From NCBI GenBank assembly GCA_029067085.1, contig JAIEFE010000013.1, positions 248,001 to 312,000 on the forward strand: a DNA stretch of 64,000 bases, in the 5' to 3' direction. Shown piece by piece: positions 25,944 to 35,236 of the stretch. The DNA is from Lachnospiraceae bacterium. GTDB taxonomy: Bacteria > Bacillota > Clostridia > Lachnospirales > Lachnospiraceae. The translations under genes and the position numbers were made by a program. Positions within the stretch are counted from its first letter, which is position 1, and every line of letters starts with the position of its first letter. The notes beneath the pieces are model-generated. The model saw only the letters and a program-made list of their open reading frames with translations. It made no database searches and was not told where the DNA came from.

Positions 25944-26950
25944 TTACTCATTCCTTCTATGGCGTAAGCTACCGTTTTATAATTATCGTCTTTGATGATT
26001 CTGGCAAGGCCAAGAGCCACACTGGTCACCGGGTTTTCCGAAACATTTACCTGCAGACCCGTACCTTTGCTCATCATCTGAGCAAACTTGCTCACCTGAG
26101 AGGCGCCTCCCGTCAGATAGATCCCGTGGCGGTAGATATCCGCTGCAAGCTCCGGCGGCGTACGCTCTAAGATTACCTTGATGTTGTCTATGATGGCATT
26201 AAAATGCTCCACAAGACATTCATCTACAAGAGCTGTTGGAATCTCCCTCTCCACGGGAAGCCCTGTCACAATATCACGCCCGTAAACAAGTGCCCCTTCA
26301 CGCTCCCGTTCCAGATCGAGCAGCGATGTTTTCACGATCTCCGCCGTCTTGCCTCCAATGATGAGACTGTATTCTCTTCTGATAGCCGCTTTGATGGCTT
26401 CGTCAAACTTCCGTCCTCCCACCTTGATCAGGCGGCTTAAAACGATACCACCCAGCGAGAGAATGGATATTTCCGTGGTATCAAAACCCACGTTTACAAC
26501 AATAACGCCCTGTGAGGTTTTTACATCGATCCCGAGTCCCAGACCGTCCGCGACAGCCTTATCCACCATCATAACCCTTTTTGCTTTGACGTTGGATTCT
26601 TTGATCAGATCCTTAAAGGCTCGCTTCTCCACCTCCGTCACATCCCAGGGGACCGCAATATAATAATCGGCAGGACGAATATTGTTTCTCATCATACCGT
26701 TAAGAAAATATCTCACCAGCGTCTCCATGTTCTGGATATCCGCAATGACGCCGTTGCTCAACGGATAAGTAATGCTGATGTTGCCGGGCGCTTTCTCGTA
26801 CATTTCAAAGGCAGCGTCACCGTATGCAAAGAGCGTCTTTTTGTTCTCGATTGCGATCATGTTCTTCTCCACGAAGACATCGTCGTCCGCGCGGTTGTAA
26901 ATCTTGATGTTGCTGGTACCCAGATCAATTCCAAATGCGTTGTTTGCCAA
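25940..26950 (-). CDS. mreB: MreB actin-like cytoskeletal protein
   Basis: This 336-aa protein has an actin-type ATP-binding fold: phosphate 1 IDLGTSNIKIY (residues 9-19), phosphate 2 region VIVVNVGFDTTEISILSLGG, adenosine motif ITGGASQVSKF-like (LTGGASQVSKFAQMMS). It polymerises under the membrane and directs lateral wall synthesis. The NVGFDTTE stretch differs from the classic DIGGGTTE, so it may be an Mbl/MreBH-like paralogue; being next to mreC and mreD it is the main MreB here. It lies between radC and mreC, as in Bacillus. Confidence 0.9.
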   Translation of the reverse strand: MANNAFGIDLGTSNIKIYNRADDDVFVEKNMIAIENKKTLFAYGDAAFEMYEKAPGNISITYPLSNGVIADIQNMETLVRYFLNGMMRNNIRPADYYIAVPWDVTEVEKRAFKDLIKESNVKAKRVMMVDKAVADGLGLGIDVKTSQGVIVVNVGFDTTEISILSLGGIVLSRLIKVGGRKFDEAIKAAIRREYSLIIGGKTAEIVKTSLLDLEREREGALVYGRDIVTGLPVEREIPTALVDECLVEHFNAIIDNIKVILERTPPELAADIYRHGIYLTGGASQVSKFAQMMSKGTGLQVNVSENPVTSVALGLARIIKDDNYKTVAYAIEGMSK

Positions 26951-26974
26951 GGTAGATTTACCCCTTTCTCTCTT

Positions 26975-27706
26975 TTACTGCTCTTCAAAATATGACACAT
27001 CGGTCAATAATTTACTCTCTCGAAAGCTGAAATAACAATTGTCACCGATGATAATGTGATCCAAAAGCGGGATATCCGCCATAGCCCCGACCCGACCGAT
27101 CCGCTCCGTGATCTCAATATCGTTTCCGCTGGGCGCAGGATCTCCGCCCGGATGGTTGTGCAGAAGCATGATATTTGCCGCGCCGCCTCGAAAAGCGTGG
27201 GCATAGACCTCTCTCGGCGACAAAAGGGATGCGTTCACCGTCCCTTTTGAAAGGATTTCCTCTCCTGTCAGGTGCAGCGCCGAATCCAAAAGCAGGAGTC
27301 TGATATGCTCTACATTTTCATGCCGGAACAGTTCCATATAATAGTCGGCTACTGTGTATGGATCGTGAAAGGACAATCCGTTCTTTGCCTTCGCTCTCGC
27401 CATCCGCCTCGCAAATTCTGCGACAGCCTTGAGTTGAACCGCTTTTACGCTGCCGATTCCCTCGATTCGCCTGAGCGCCTTTTCAGGAATATGGTAAAGC
27501 CCCAGAAGACCGTTTCCGTAGCGTGCTGTCTCTGCAAGCACACGCTCACCCAACACTTTCGCGCTCGCACCCTTTGTTCCCGTCCGCAGCAGAATAGCTA
27601 AAAGCTCCACGTCCGTCAGATTTTCAGCTCCCAGAGCCGCAAACCTCTCATAGGGGAGGTCCTGCAGCCTGTAATAATCATTGTTCTCACACTTGCCTGA
27701 TTTCAT
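26975..27706 (-). CDS. radC: RadC-family JAB domain protein
   Basis: This 243-aa RadC/YsxA protein has an N-terminal helix-hairpin-helix part (LTDVELLAILLRTGTKG, LRRIEGIGSVKAVQLKA) and a C-terminal MPN/JAB metal domain with LLHNHPGGDPAPSGND. The ATG at 27706 is preferred over a TTG 18 codons upstream. RadC proteins accompany mreBCD in Firmicutes, and a role in DNA repair is uncertain. Confidence 0.9.
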   Translation of the reverse strand: MKSGKCENNDYYRLQDLPYERFAALGAENLTDVELLAILLRTGTKGASAKVLGERVLAETARYGNGLLGLYHIPEKALRRIEGIGSVKAVQLKAVAEFARRMARAKAKNGLSFHDPYTVADYYMELFRHENVEHIRLLLLDSALHLTGEEILSKGTVNASLLSPREVYAHAFRGGAANIMLLHNHPGGDPAPSGNDIEITERIGRVGAMADIPLLDHIIIGDNCYFSFRESKLLTDVSYFEEQ

Positions 27707-27764
27707 GCAGTCTCTTTCCCGACAGCTTCTCTCCAAAAGCGCGGTAAAACGCCACCGCAAACTG

Positions 27765-28001
27765 CTACATCAGACGATATACGATGATCGCCAGTGCGAT
27801 CCCGATAATGCCTGCTATGGTAAGTCTGATCGACAGGCCGAAGGTAACGCTCAAAATCCCCAGATCCAGCACTAACGGCTGTGTCAGGCCAAAGGACTGC
27901 CCATAGTTGAGCCATGTGGAGGGGAACAGGCTTCCGATAAAGCCGCCGATCACGATTCCTGCCATGATCAGCAGGACGCAGACCCAATTATTCTTATGCA
28001 T
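27765..28001 (-). CDS. DUF4321 small membrane protein
   Basis: This 78-aa protein has two hydrophobic segments (VCVLLIMAGIVIGGFIGSL and SIRLTIAGIIGIALAIIVY) joined by a loop PSTWLNYGQSFGLTQPLVLD. The pattern and position beside radC-mreB match the DUF4321 family of Firmicutes. No function is known. A GGAGA site lies ahead of the ATG. The gap to radC is 58 bases. Confidence 0.75.
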   Translation of the reverse strand: MHKNNWVCVLLIMAGIVIGGFIGSLFPSTWLNYGQSFGLTQPLVLDLGILSVTFGLSIRLTIAGIIGIALAIIVYRLM

Positions 28002-28096
28002 ATAAAATTCGATCTCCTTTCTCCAAGGCTCATTTTATCACAATCAGATTTTGATGTACACAAAAAACGGGAAATTTTACCACAAAGTTTCTCTCA

Positions 28097-29392
28097 TCAG
28101 AGCCTGCATAACCCGCGATCCACCAGATTCTGCAGACTCTTTAAGATGCCGAGCTTTGCATGAGGAAAAGTGAGCCCTCCCTGAAAGTAGACCGCATAGG
28201 GAGGTGCGATGGGACCGTCCGCCGAAAGCTCTATGGAGGATCCGGATACAAAGGCGCCGGCCGCCATGATGACCTTGGAATCATACCCCGGCATATCCCA
28301 GGGCTCCGGCTTCACGAAACTATCCACCGGAGCCGCAGCCTGAATCCCCTCGCAGAAGGCACAGACACCCTCCGGCGAACCCAGGGTCACGGCCTGAATG
28401 ATATCGTGACGGCTCTCCTTTCCGTCCGGCACTACGACAAACCCCAGCTTCTCGTATATATTCGCCGCAAAGATGGCGCCTTTTAAGGCCGACGCCGTCA
28501 CCGTCGGTGCAAGGAACAACCCCTGATAAAAAGCAGGCAGTATACCTAACGAAGCGCCTACCTCCTTGGCGAGTCCCGGGGAAGTCAGGCGGCAGGCAGC
28601 ATTCTCCACACATTCGCTTTTTCCCGCAATATAGCCGCCGATGGGCGCAAGACCACCGCCGGGATTTTTGATCAGGGAGCCCACCACCATATCCGCTCCT
28701 ACTTCGGAAGGCTCTGTGGTCTCTACAAACTCTCCGTAACAATTGTCCACCATCACCAAAACATCCGGTTTGATCTTCTTCACAAAAGCGATCAGCTCGC
28801 CGATCCGCGCCACAGACAGCGTAGGCCTTGTCTGATATCCCTTGGAGCGCTGAATGGTGACAAGTCTTGTCTTTTCGTTTATGGCCGAGCGGATCCCCTC
28901 GTAATCAAAGCTTCCGTCGGACATAAGGTCCACCTGTCTGTAAGTAACGCCGTACTCCGCAAGAGAACCTCTGGAGGGGCGGATGCCAATAACCTCCTCC
29001 AACGTGTCATAGGGCTTTCCCACCGGGGACAAAAGTTCATCTCCGGGGCGAAGATTGCTCATCAGCGCCAATGCCAGTGCGTGGGTGCCGCAGGTGATCT
29101 GCGGACGTACCAGAGCATCCTGCGTCCGAAAGACATCGGCGTACACGGTTTCTAACGTGTCGCGTCCCAAGTCGTTGTAACCGTAACCCGTGGTTCCCAG
29201 CAGACAGGCTTCACTGACACCTGCCTCCTGCATTGCCCATATCACTTTGAGCTGGTTGTACTCCGCATTTTTATCAATCTCTGCGAAACGCGGTTCGAGG
29301 GAGGCAAGAATCTCCTCTCCGTAGCGGTAAACCGCTTCCGATATACCAAATTCCCCATATCTTTTTAACAGCGTATCTGTCTGAATGCCCAT
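28097..29392 (-). CDS. PLP-dependent YnbB-type methionine gamma-lyase-like enzyme
   Basis: This is a 431-aa fold-type-I PLP enzyme of the 'aluminium resistance'/YnbB family. The probable PLP lysine is in GSLIKNPGGGLAPIGGYIAG, with the cofactor-contacting stretch VLVMVDNCYGEFVE. It should act on sulfur amino acids (C-S lyase), but the physiological reaction is not established. Gene order miaA-ynbB is normal for Firmicutes. There is no hfq between them here, only a 233-base gap. Confidence 0.85.
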   Translation of the reverse strand: MGIQTDTLLKRYGEFGISEAVYRYGEEILASLEPRFAEIDKNAEYNQLKVIWAMQEAGVSEACLLGTTGYGYNDLGRDTLETVYADVFRTQDALVRPQITCGTHALALALMSNLRPGDELLSPVGKPYDTLEEVIGIRPSRGSLAEYGVTYRQVDLMSDGSFDYEGIRSAINEKTRLVTIQRSKGYQTRPTLSVARIGELIAFVKKIKPDVLVMVDNCYGEFVETTEPSEVGADMVVGSLIKNPGGGLAPIGGYIAGKSECVENAACRLTSPGLAKEVGASLGILPAFYQGLFLAPTVTASALKGAIFAANIYEKLGFVVVPDGKESRHDIIQAVTLGSPEGVCAFCEGIQAAAPVDSFVKPEPWDMPGYDSKVIMAAGAFVSGSSIELSADGPIAPPYAVYFQGGLTFPHAKLGILKSLQNLVDRGLCRL

Positions 29393-29625
29393 TTTTCCTC
29401 CAAAATTCTACATTTTTACTGTCAAGAAAAGCAAATAGATTGTTAACTTCCTTCTTTTGGCTGCGTTTTGTATCTCTTTTTCCGTTATTTATAAAATGTT
29501 ATACCGTATATATGTGCGAAATAACATTAGATATCTCAAATAACGCCATATATGAAATCGCAATTCCGTTTTCTGTTTTTCCGAGACATACCAAAAACGT
29601 CGAATTTATCACTGTTTTTTAGATT
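29393..29625. other. Largest AT-rich gap between ynbB-like gene and miaA
   Basis: This 233-base AT-rich stretch holds no convincing gene. It contains TTGACA-like and TATAA-like pieces on the minus strand that could start transcription of the ynbB-like gene, but no pair with correct spacing stood out. hfq, which often lies next to miaA in Firmicutes, is absent. Confidence 0.5.
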
Positions 29626-30582
29626 TTACAAGATTATCTGTCTTTCACGCAGGATTTCCTGCATAGTGCGCAAAACATTTTGACTTTCTTGGTCAACCTC
29701 GGATTTATCCACCCATATCACATCTTTTTCCCGCCGAAACCAGGTCAGCTGCCTCTTGGCAAAATGTCTGGTATCGCGCTTGATCAGGTACACGGCCTCC
29801 TCCTGAGATAATTCTCCCTCCAGAAAACGCAGGATTTCCTTGTAGCCGAGTCCCTGCATGGAAACCATATCTTTCGTGCAGCCCATCTCCTTCAATGTCC
29901 GCACCTCCTCTACCAGTCCCGCCGCCATCATTTGATCCACCCGGGCATCGATCCTTTTATAAATCTCCTCCCGCCTGTTATTCAGGACAAAATAGGCAAA
30001 ACGGTAAGGCGAAACGTTCTGTCTCTGGACTTCGTTATGCCCGGAAATCTGCTGACCCGTCTTCTCATAAAACTCCAGCGCGCGGATTACCCGCTTCACA
30101 TTGTGGGCATGAATGCTCTCACAGGCGGCCGGATCCACACTTTTTAATCTCTCATAGAGAACTTCGGGCCCCTCCTTTTTTGCAAGTTCCTCAAGCTCTC
30201 TTCGCAGAGAAGGGTCCTCATCATTTTCGGTAAAATCTATATCGTAGAGCACCGCCTGAATATAAAAGCCGGTACCTCCTACCAGAATGGGAATGCGCGC
30301 GCGCCTGTAAATCTCCTCCATCGCCTTCTTCGCAAGTTTCTGAAATATCACCACATTGAAAGCCTCCGTCGGCTCCATCACGTCGATCAAATGGTGCGGT
30401 ACTCCCGCCATCTCCTCCGCAGTGATCTTCGCAGAGCCGATATCCATATGGCGGTAGACCTGCATGGAGTCAGCGGAGACGATCTCGCCGTTAATGGCCT
30501 TAGCCAGAGCGATAGACAGGGCTGTCTTACCCACGGCTGTCGGACCCGTCAGGATCACCAAAGGTTTCTTTATCGCTTCCAT
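29626..30582 (-). CDS. miaA: tRNA dimethylallyltransferase
   Basis: This 318-aa enzyme adds a dimethylallyl group to A37 of tRNAs reading UNN codons. It has P-loop GPTAVGKTALSI (residues 13-24), SADSMQVYRHMDIGSAK, VPHHLIDVMEP, GGTGFYIQAVLYDIDF and TRHFAKRQLTWFRREKDVIW. It provides the substrate for MiaB, encoded at 35224 in the same run. mutL lies 18 bases upstream. Confidence 0.95.
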   Translation of the reverse strand: MEAIKKPLVILTGPTAVGKTALSIALAKAINGEIVSADSMQVYRHMDIGSAKITAEEMAGVPHHLIDVMEPTEAFNVVIFQKLAKKAMEEIYRRARIPILVGGTGFYIQAVLYDIDFTENDEDPSLRRELEELAKKEGPEVLYERLKSVDPAACESIHAHNVKRVIRALEFYEKTGQQISGHNEVQRQNVSPYRFAYFVLNNRREEIYKRIDARVDQMMAAGLVEEVRTLKEMGCTKDMVSMQGLGYKEILRFLEGELSQEEAVYLIKRDTRHFAKRQLTWFRREKDVIWVDKSEVDQESQNVLRTMQEILRERQIIL

Positions 30583-30600
30583 CCGTCTAGATTACCTTTC

Positions 30601-32583
30601 TCACACTATCCTCTTAAACTTTTTCTCAAGCTCCTGCTTCGTCATGGAAATGATCGTGGGTCTGCCGTGCGGGCAGTTATAGGGGTTCTCCAGCGTCAAT
30701 AGTTCATCCAGAAGACTTTCCATTTCCAACCGGCTGATGCGCATATTACCCTTCACCGCAGCCTTGCATGCCATGGTCGCAATACGGGTACGGATGCTCT
30801 CAGGAGTGCCTGATGGCTCCTCGTCCGCAAGTTCGCAAAGCACCTCATAAAAAAACTCTCCTTCCCGGAAACCGTAGAGATCCAGAGGCACACCGCGGAT
30901 GGCATAATCGTTTCCGCCGAATTCCTCCACAACAAAACCCAGGGCCTCAAAGTCCTCCCTGTGCGCTGACAGACATTCCTTCTCCCGGTTGTTCAGTGTC
31001 AGGATGATGGGCGGATTCAAAGTCTGGGAAAGAGCATTCTTTTCGCGGAAGCGCTTTATGAGCCGTTCATACTTTACTTTCTCATGTGCAGCATGCTGAT
31101 CCACGATCAAAAGTTTATCCTCATAAGCGATCAGCCAGTAGGTTTCGAAAAGCTGTCCGAGAATGTCAAACTGCGGCCTTGTCTCCCTCGATAAAATACG
31201 ACTGTCAAAGAGGTTCATCTGTCCGAGTTCAGGTGCGGAAGCATCCTCCTCGCCCGACAGCGATGCCGCCTTCTCCTTATGAGACAAATCACGATTCTCC
31301 TTCTGAGAAGACATTTTGGCCGTTACCGGCAATTTTGTATTCTCGCCGTATACCGGCGTATCCTGATGCAGCAAAACTCTCTGTAACACCGATTGCTGTT
31401 CGGGCGTTTCGCGTCCGAATGATTCCGATAGGTTTACATCATTTTTAGTTTCTTTCTGCTTTATCCCTTCCAGACGCCGTTCCTCAAAGGGTTCGGGCGC
31501 CGCTGTCCGTTCTCTTGCTTCTGCCTTTGCCGACTCGCCATGTCCGTTCTTCTCATCTTCCCGCCCGTCTGCAAGCGTCATCTCCGGAATCATTTCCCGT
31601 CCGTGAAGGGCATCATACACAGCCATCTTCACCGCCTCGTAAAAGACCGGCCCATCGGCGATACGCACTTCCAGCTTGGAAGGATGAACGTTCACGTCAA
31701 TCTTCTCCGTATCAATCTGAAAATGCAGGATACAGAAGGGAAACTTGTGCTGCATCAGATACTCGCGATAGCCCTCCTCCACCGCCTTACTGATAAGGGT
31801 GCTTCGGATGTAGCGTCCGTTAATATAAAATATCTCATAGGAGCGGTTGGCACGATTGATCGCCGGTTTTCCCAAAAGCCCCGTTACCCGCATTCCCGGC
31901 TGCTCGCTGAAAAAGTCAAGCAGTTCTCCGGATATCTCCTTTCCGTAAATGCGGTAGACGATCTCCTTTAAGTCCCCGCTCCCCGTGGTATAAAATTTTG
32001 TCTGACCGTTTAAAACAAATTTGAAGGAGATCTCCGGATTTGACATAGCCAGATGCTCCATCAGTTCCGCCACATAAGAGCCCTCAGTCCTCGGCTGCTT
32101 TAAAAATTTCTTTCGCGGCGGCGTGTTGAAAAAAAGGTTGCGCACGATCAGCGTGGTGCCCGTCGGCGCGCCGATCTCCTCTCGCTCCTTCTCCATGCCG
32201 CCCTCGATCACATAACGGATTCCTGTCAATTCCTCAGGTGTCTTCGTGATCAGCTCCACCTGAGCCACCGCTGCGATGCTCGCGAGTGCTTCTCCCCGAA
32301 AGCCGAGACTGACCAAACTGGTCAAATCTTCCGCAGAGGTGATCTTACTGGTAGCATGACGCAGAAAAGCGTTCTCCACCTGCGATTTCTCGATGCCGCC
32401 GCCATTGTCCGTAACCCGGATCAGCGTAGTTCCGCCCTCCCTGATCTCCACCGTGACAGCCGAAGCGCCCGCGTCAATGGCGTTTTCCACCAGTTCTTTT
32501 ACAACGCTTGCAGGACGTTCCACCACCTCTCCGGCGGCGATCTTGTCTATTGTCTGATGATCCAATACGTTAATCTTAGCCAT
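30601..32583 (-). CDS. mutL: DNA mismatch repair protein MutL
   Basis: This 660-aa protein has an N-terminal GHKL ATPase (KELVENAIDAGASAV, DNGGGIEKSQ, TSKITSAEDL, LGFRGEALASI), a variable linker about 340-455, and a C-terminal endonuclease-type domain. The latter shows the metal motif DQHAAHEKVKYERL and CPHGRPTII, so it is a nicking MutL, as expected where MutH is absent. Its start codon is two bases after the mutS stop. Confidence 0.95.
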   Translation of the reverse strand: MAKINVLDHQTIDKIAAGEVVERPASVVKELVENAIDAGASAVTVEIREGGTTLIRVTDNGGGIEKSQVENAFLRHATSKITSAEDLTSLVSLGFRGEALASIAAVAQVELITKTPEELTGIRYVIEGGMEKEREEIGAPTGTTLIVRNLFFNTPPRKKFLKQPRTEGSYVAELMEHLAMSNPEISFKFVLNGQTKFYTTGSGDLKEIVYRIYGKEISGELLDFFSEQPGMRVTGLLGKPAINRANRSYEIFYINGRYIRSTLISKAVEEGYREYLMQHKFPFCILHFQIDTEKIDVNVHPSKLEVRIADGPVFYEAVKMAVYDALHGREMIPEMTLADGREDEKNGHGESAKAEARERTAAPEPFEERRLEGIKQKETKNDVNLSESFGRETPEQQSVLQRVLLHQDTPVYGENTKLPVTAKMSSQKENRDLSHKEKAASLSGEEDASAPELGQMNLFDSRILSRETRPQFDILGQLFETYWLIAYEDKLLIVDQHAAHEKVKYERLIKRFREKNALSQTLNPPIILTLNNREKECLSAHREDFEALGFVVEEFGGNDYAIRGVPLDLYGFREGEFFYEVLCELADEEPSGTPESIRTRIATMACKAAVKGNMRISRLEMESLLDELLTLENPYNCPHGRPTIISMTKQELEKKFKRIV

Positions 32584-32584
32584 T

Positions 32585-35236
32585 CTATCCCCATCTGTTT
32601 TTTAAGCGATTCTGCAGCCGGTACAGCGTATTCAGCGCATCCACGGGCGTCAGATTGCTCACATCGATCTCCTTTAACTCCCGCACTACGTCCTCGTCCG
32701 TCACGGTGTCAAACAGGGAAATCTGCTCCAGATCCACCTCGTCATAGTGAATGGGCTTTCTCCTCTCCCCTCTTGTATGATCCACCTCAATGTTCTGTAC
32801 CTTCTCGGTAATATCGTTGTTGCTAAGCTGCTCCACGATCTCCTTTGCTCTGTCGATGACCATGTCCGGCACCCCGGCGAGCTTTGCCACCTGAATGCCG
32901 TAGCTCTTATCCGCCCCGCCTTTCACGATCTTTCGCAGGAATACGATGTCGTCGCCTTTCTCCTTGACGGCGATACAGTAATTGTTCACATTGTCCATCT
33001 TTCCTTCCAGTTCGGTCAGCTCATGGTAGTGGGTGGCAAACAATGTTTTCGCACCCAGCAGTTTACGATTGCTGATATGTTCTATCACCGCCCAGGCGAT
33101 GCTCAACCCGTCGAAGGTCGAAGTGCCACGGCCGATCTCATCGAGCACCAGAAGGCTGTTCGGCGTAGCGTTCCGCAGGATGTTCGCCACCTCATTCATC
33201 TCCACCATAAAAGTGGACTGGCCACTCGCCAGATCGTCGGAAGCGCCCACTCTGGTAAATATCCTGTCCACGATACCGATATCCGCTTTCGCTGCCGGCA
33301 CGAAGGAACCGATCTGCGTCAACAGCACGATCAGCGCCACTTGGCGCATGTAAGTGGATTTGCCTGCCATATTGGGACCTGTGATCACGGCAATACAATG
33401 CTTTTTGTCGTCCAGATGAGTGTCGTTTGCGATGAACATGTCGTTTCGGATCATCTGCTCGACCACCGGATGGCGTCCTTCCTTGATGTCGAGCACGCCT
33501 TTTTCATTTAAGGACGGCCTCACATAATGATTCTGCTCTGCGACAAAGGAGAGGGATGTGAAAACGTCGAGTCTGGCTACAGCCCTTGCTGTCTTCTGGA
33601 TCCGCTCCACCTCAGCCGCAATGGTATCCCGAATCTCACAGAAGAGATCGTACTCCAGACCGAAAAGCTTATCCTCCGCATTTAAGATGGAATCTTCCAG
33701 TTCTTTTAAGCGGGGGGTCGTATAGCGCTCCGCATTCGCGAGTGTCTGCTTACGAATATAGTCCTCCGGCACCTGATCCCTGTAGGAGTTTGTGACTTCA
33801 AAATAATAGCCGAAAACTTTGTTGTATTTGATGCGCAGATTCTTGATGCCCGTGCGCTCTCTGTCCTCCTCCTCCAGAGCTGCCAGCCACTTTTTGCCGT
33901 CCGTCTTGGCATTTCGCAGGGCATCGATCGTCTCATGAAATCCCTCCTTGATAATCCCGCCCTCCTTCAGGGCGATGGGGGGTTCCTCCTCAATGGCCTC
34001 ATGGATGAGGCAGTGAATATCCTCAAGCGGGTCCATATTCGCATAGATTTCCTGCAGAAGCGGAGCGTCAAAGTCAGAAAGAATCGTCCGCAGGGAGGGA
34101 AGCATGGCCAGAGAATTACGTAAGGCGATCAGATCTCTGGGATTTGCCGTCTTGTAGCTCACTTTGCCAAGAAGGCGTTCCAGATCGTAGATGGTGTGCA
34201 GATACTCACGAAGCTCTTCCCTGTCAACACTTTTTTTACACAACGCTTCCACCGCATCCAGACGCCCTATGATCTTATCTTTATCGATCAGCGGCTGCTC
34301 TATGTACTTTCGTAATAATCTCCCGCCCATAGCGGTCTTGGTCCGATCCAGCACGCCAAGAAGAGAACCCTTCTTCTGTTTCTCCCGAAGCGTCTCGATC
34401 AGCTCCAGATTACGCCTTGTAGAGCTGTCAAGGAGCATATATTTACTTGTCAGATAGGGGTAAATATGAGTGAAATGAGAAAGTGAGGTCTTCTGCATCT
34501 CGTAAAGGTACTGTAAGAGAGCTCCTGCCGCGATCAGTCCTACGGGAAAATCCTCGATTCCCAACCCCTGCAGACTGCTCACCCCGAAATGTTTCATCAG
34601 AAGTTTCTTGCAGCTGTCCTCGTCAAAGTAATGAGGCGCCAAAGAGTAAACGCTCACGTTCAGACGATTCTTTAAATCCTCTATATCGTAGCCGCTGACA
34701 AAAAACTGCTCATTACAGATCACCTCCGAGGGCGCGTACTTGTTGATCTCATCCTGAAGCCTGCGGATATCCTCAAGTTCTGTCAGATAATAATCTCCCG
34801 TGGTGACGTCTGCAACCGACATACCGATCTTGCCCGGAAAGTAGGTCACACAGACCAGATAGTTGTTCTTTGTATCATCGAGGGCCTGCACATTCAGATT
34901 TGTGCCCGGTGTTACAATACGTATCACCTCGCGCTTGACAATGCCCTTCGCACTCTTTGGATCCTCCACCTGCTCGCAGATCGCTACTTTATAGCCCTTG
35001 GAGACCAGTTTGTTCAAATAGCTGTCCACCGCATGATAGGGCACGCCGCACATGGGTGCACGTTCCTCCTGTCCGCAGTTTTTTCCTGTCAGCGTGATCT
35101 CCAGTTCTCTCGATGCGGTGATCGCATCTTCAAAGAACATCTCATAGAAGTCGCCAAGCCTGTAAAATAGAATGCAATCCTGATACGCCTTCTTCGTCTC
35201 CAGATATTGCTGCATCATGGGTGTCAGTTCAGCCAT
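32585..35236 (-). CDS. mutS: DNA mismatch recognition protein MutS
   Basis: This 883-aa protein is MutS1 type. The mismatch-binding motif GDFYEMFFEDA lies near residue 28, the clamp and lever regions follow, and the ATPase has GPNMAGKSTYMRQVAL (Walker A) and LLVLDEIGRGTSTFDG. The C-terminal ~60 residues hold the dimer helix region. It overlaps miaB by 13 bases and is followed directly by mutL. Confidence 0.95.
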   Translation of the reverse strand: MAELTPMMQQYLETKKAYQDCILFYRLGDFYEMFFEDAITASRELEITLTGKNCGQEERAPMCGVPYHAVDSYLNKLVSKGYKVAICEQVEDPKSAKGIVKREVIRIVTPGTNLNVQALDDTKNNYLVCVTYFPGKIGMSVADVTTGDYYLTELEDIRRLQDEINKYAPSEVICNEQFFVSGYDIEDLKNRLNVSVYSLAPHYFDEDSCKKLLMKHFGVSSLQGLGIEDFPVGLIAAGALLQYLYEMQKTSLSHFTHIYPYLTSKYMLLDSSTRRNLELIETLREKQKKGSLLGVLDRTKTAMGGRLLRKYIEQPLIDKDKIIGRLDAVEALCKKSVDREELREYLHTIYDLERLLGKVSYKTANPRDLIALRNSLAMLPSLRTILSDFDAPLLQEIYANMDPLEDIHCLIHEAIEEEPPIALKEGGIIKEGFHETIDALRNAKTDGKKWLAALEEEDRERTGIKNLRIKYNKVFGYYFEVTNSYRDQVPEDYIRKQTLANAERYTTPRLKELEDSILNAEDKLFGLEYDLFCEIRDTIAAEVERIQKTARAVARLDVFTSLSFVAEQNHYVRPSLNEKGVLDIKEGRHPVVEQMIRNDMFIANDTHLDDKKHCIAVITGPNMAGKSTYMRQVALIVLLTQIGSFVPAAKADIGIVDRIFTRVGASDDLASGQSTFMVEMNEVANILRNATPNSLLVLDEIGRGTSTFDGLSIAWAVIEHISNRKLLGAKTLFATHYHELTELEGKMDNVNNYCIAVKEKGDDIVFLRKIVKGGADKSYGIQVAKLAGVPDMVIDRAKEIVEQLSNNDITEKVQNIEVDHTRGERRKPIHYDEVDLEQISLFDTVTDEDVVRELKEIDVSNLTPVDALNTLYRLQNRLKNRWG

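Noticed and set aside
29440..29622. 60-codon plus-strand frame in the miaA gap
   Set aside because: No ribosome site, phenylalanine-rich odd composition, and it is antisense to the likely promoter region.
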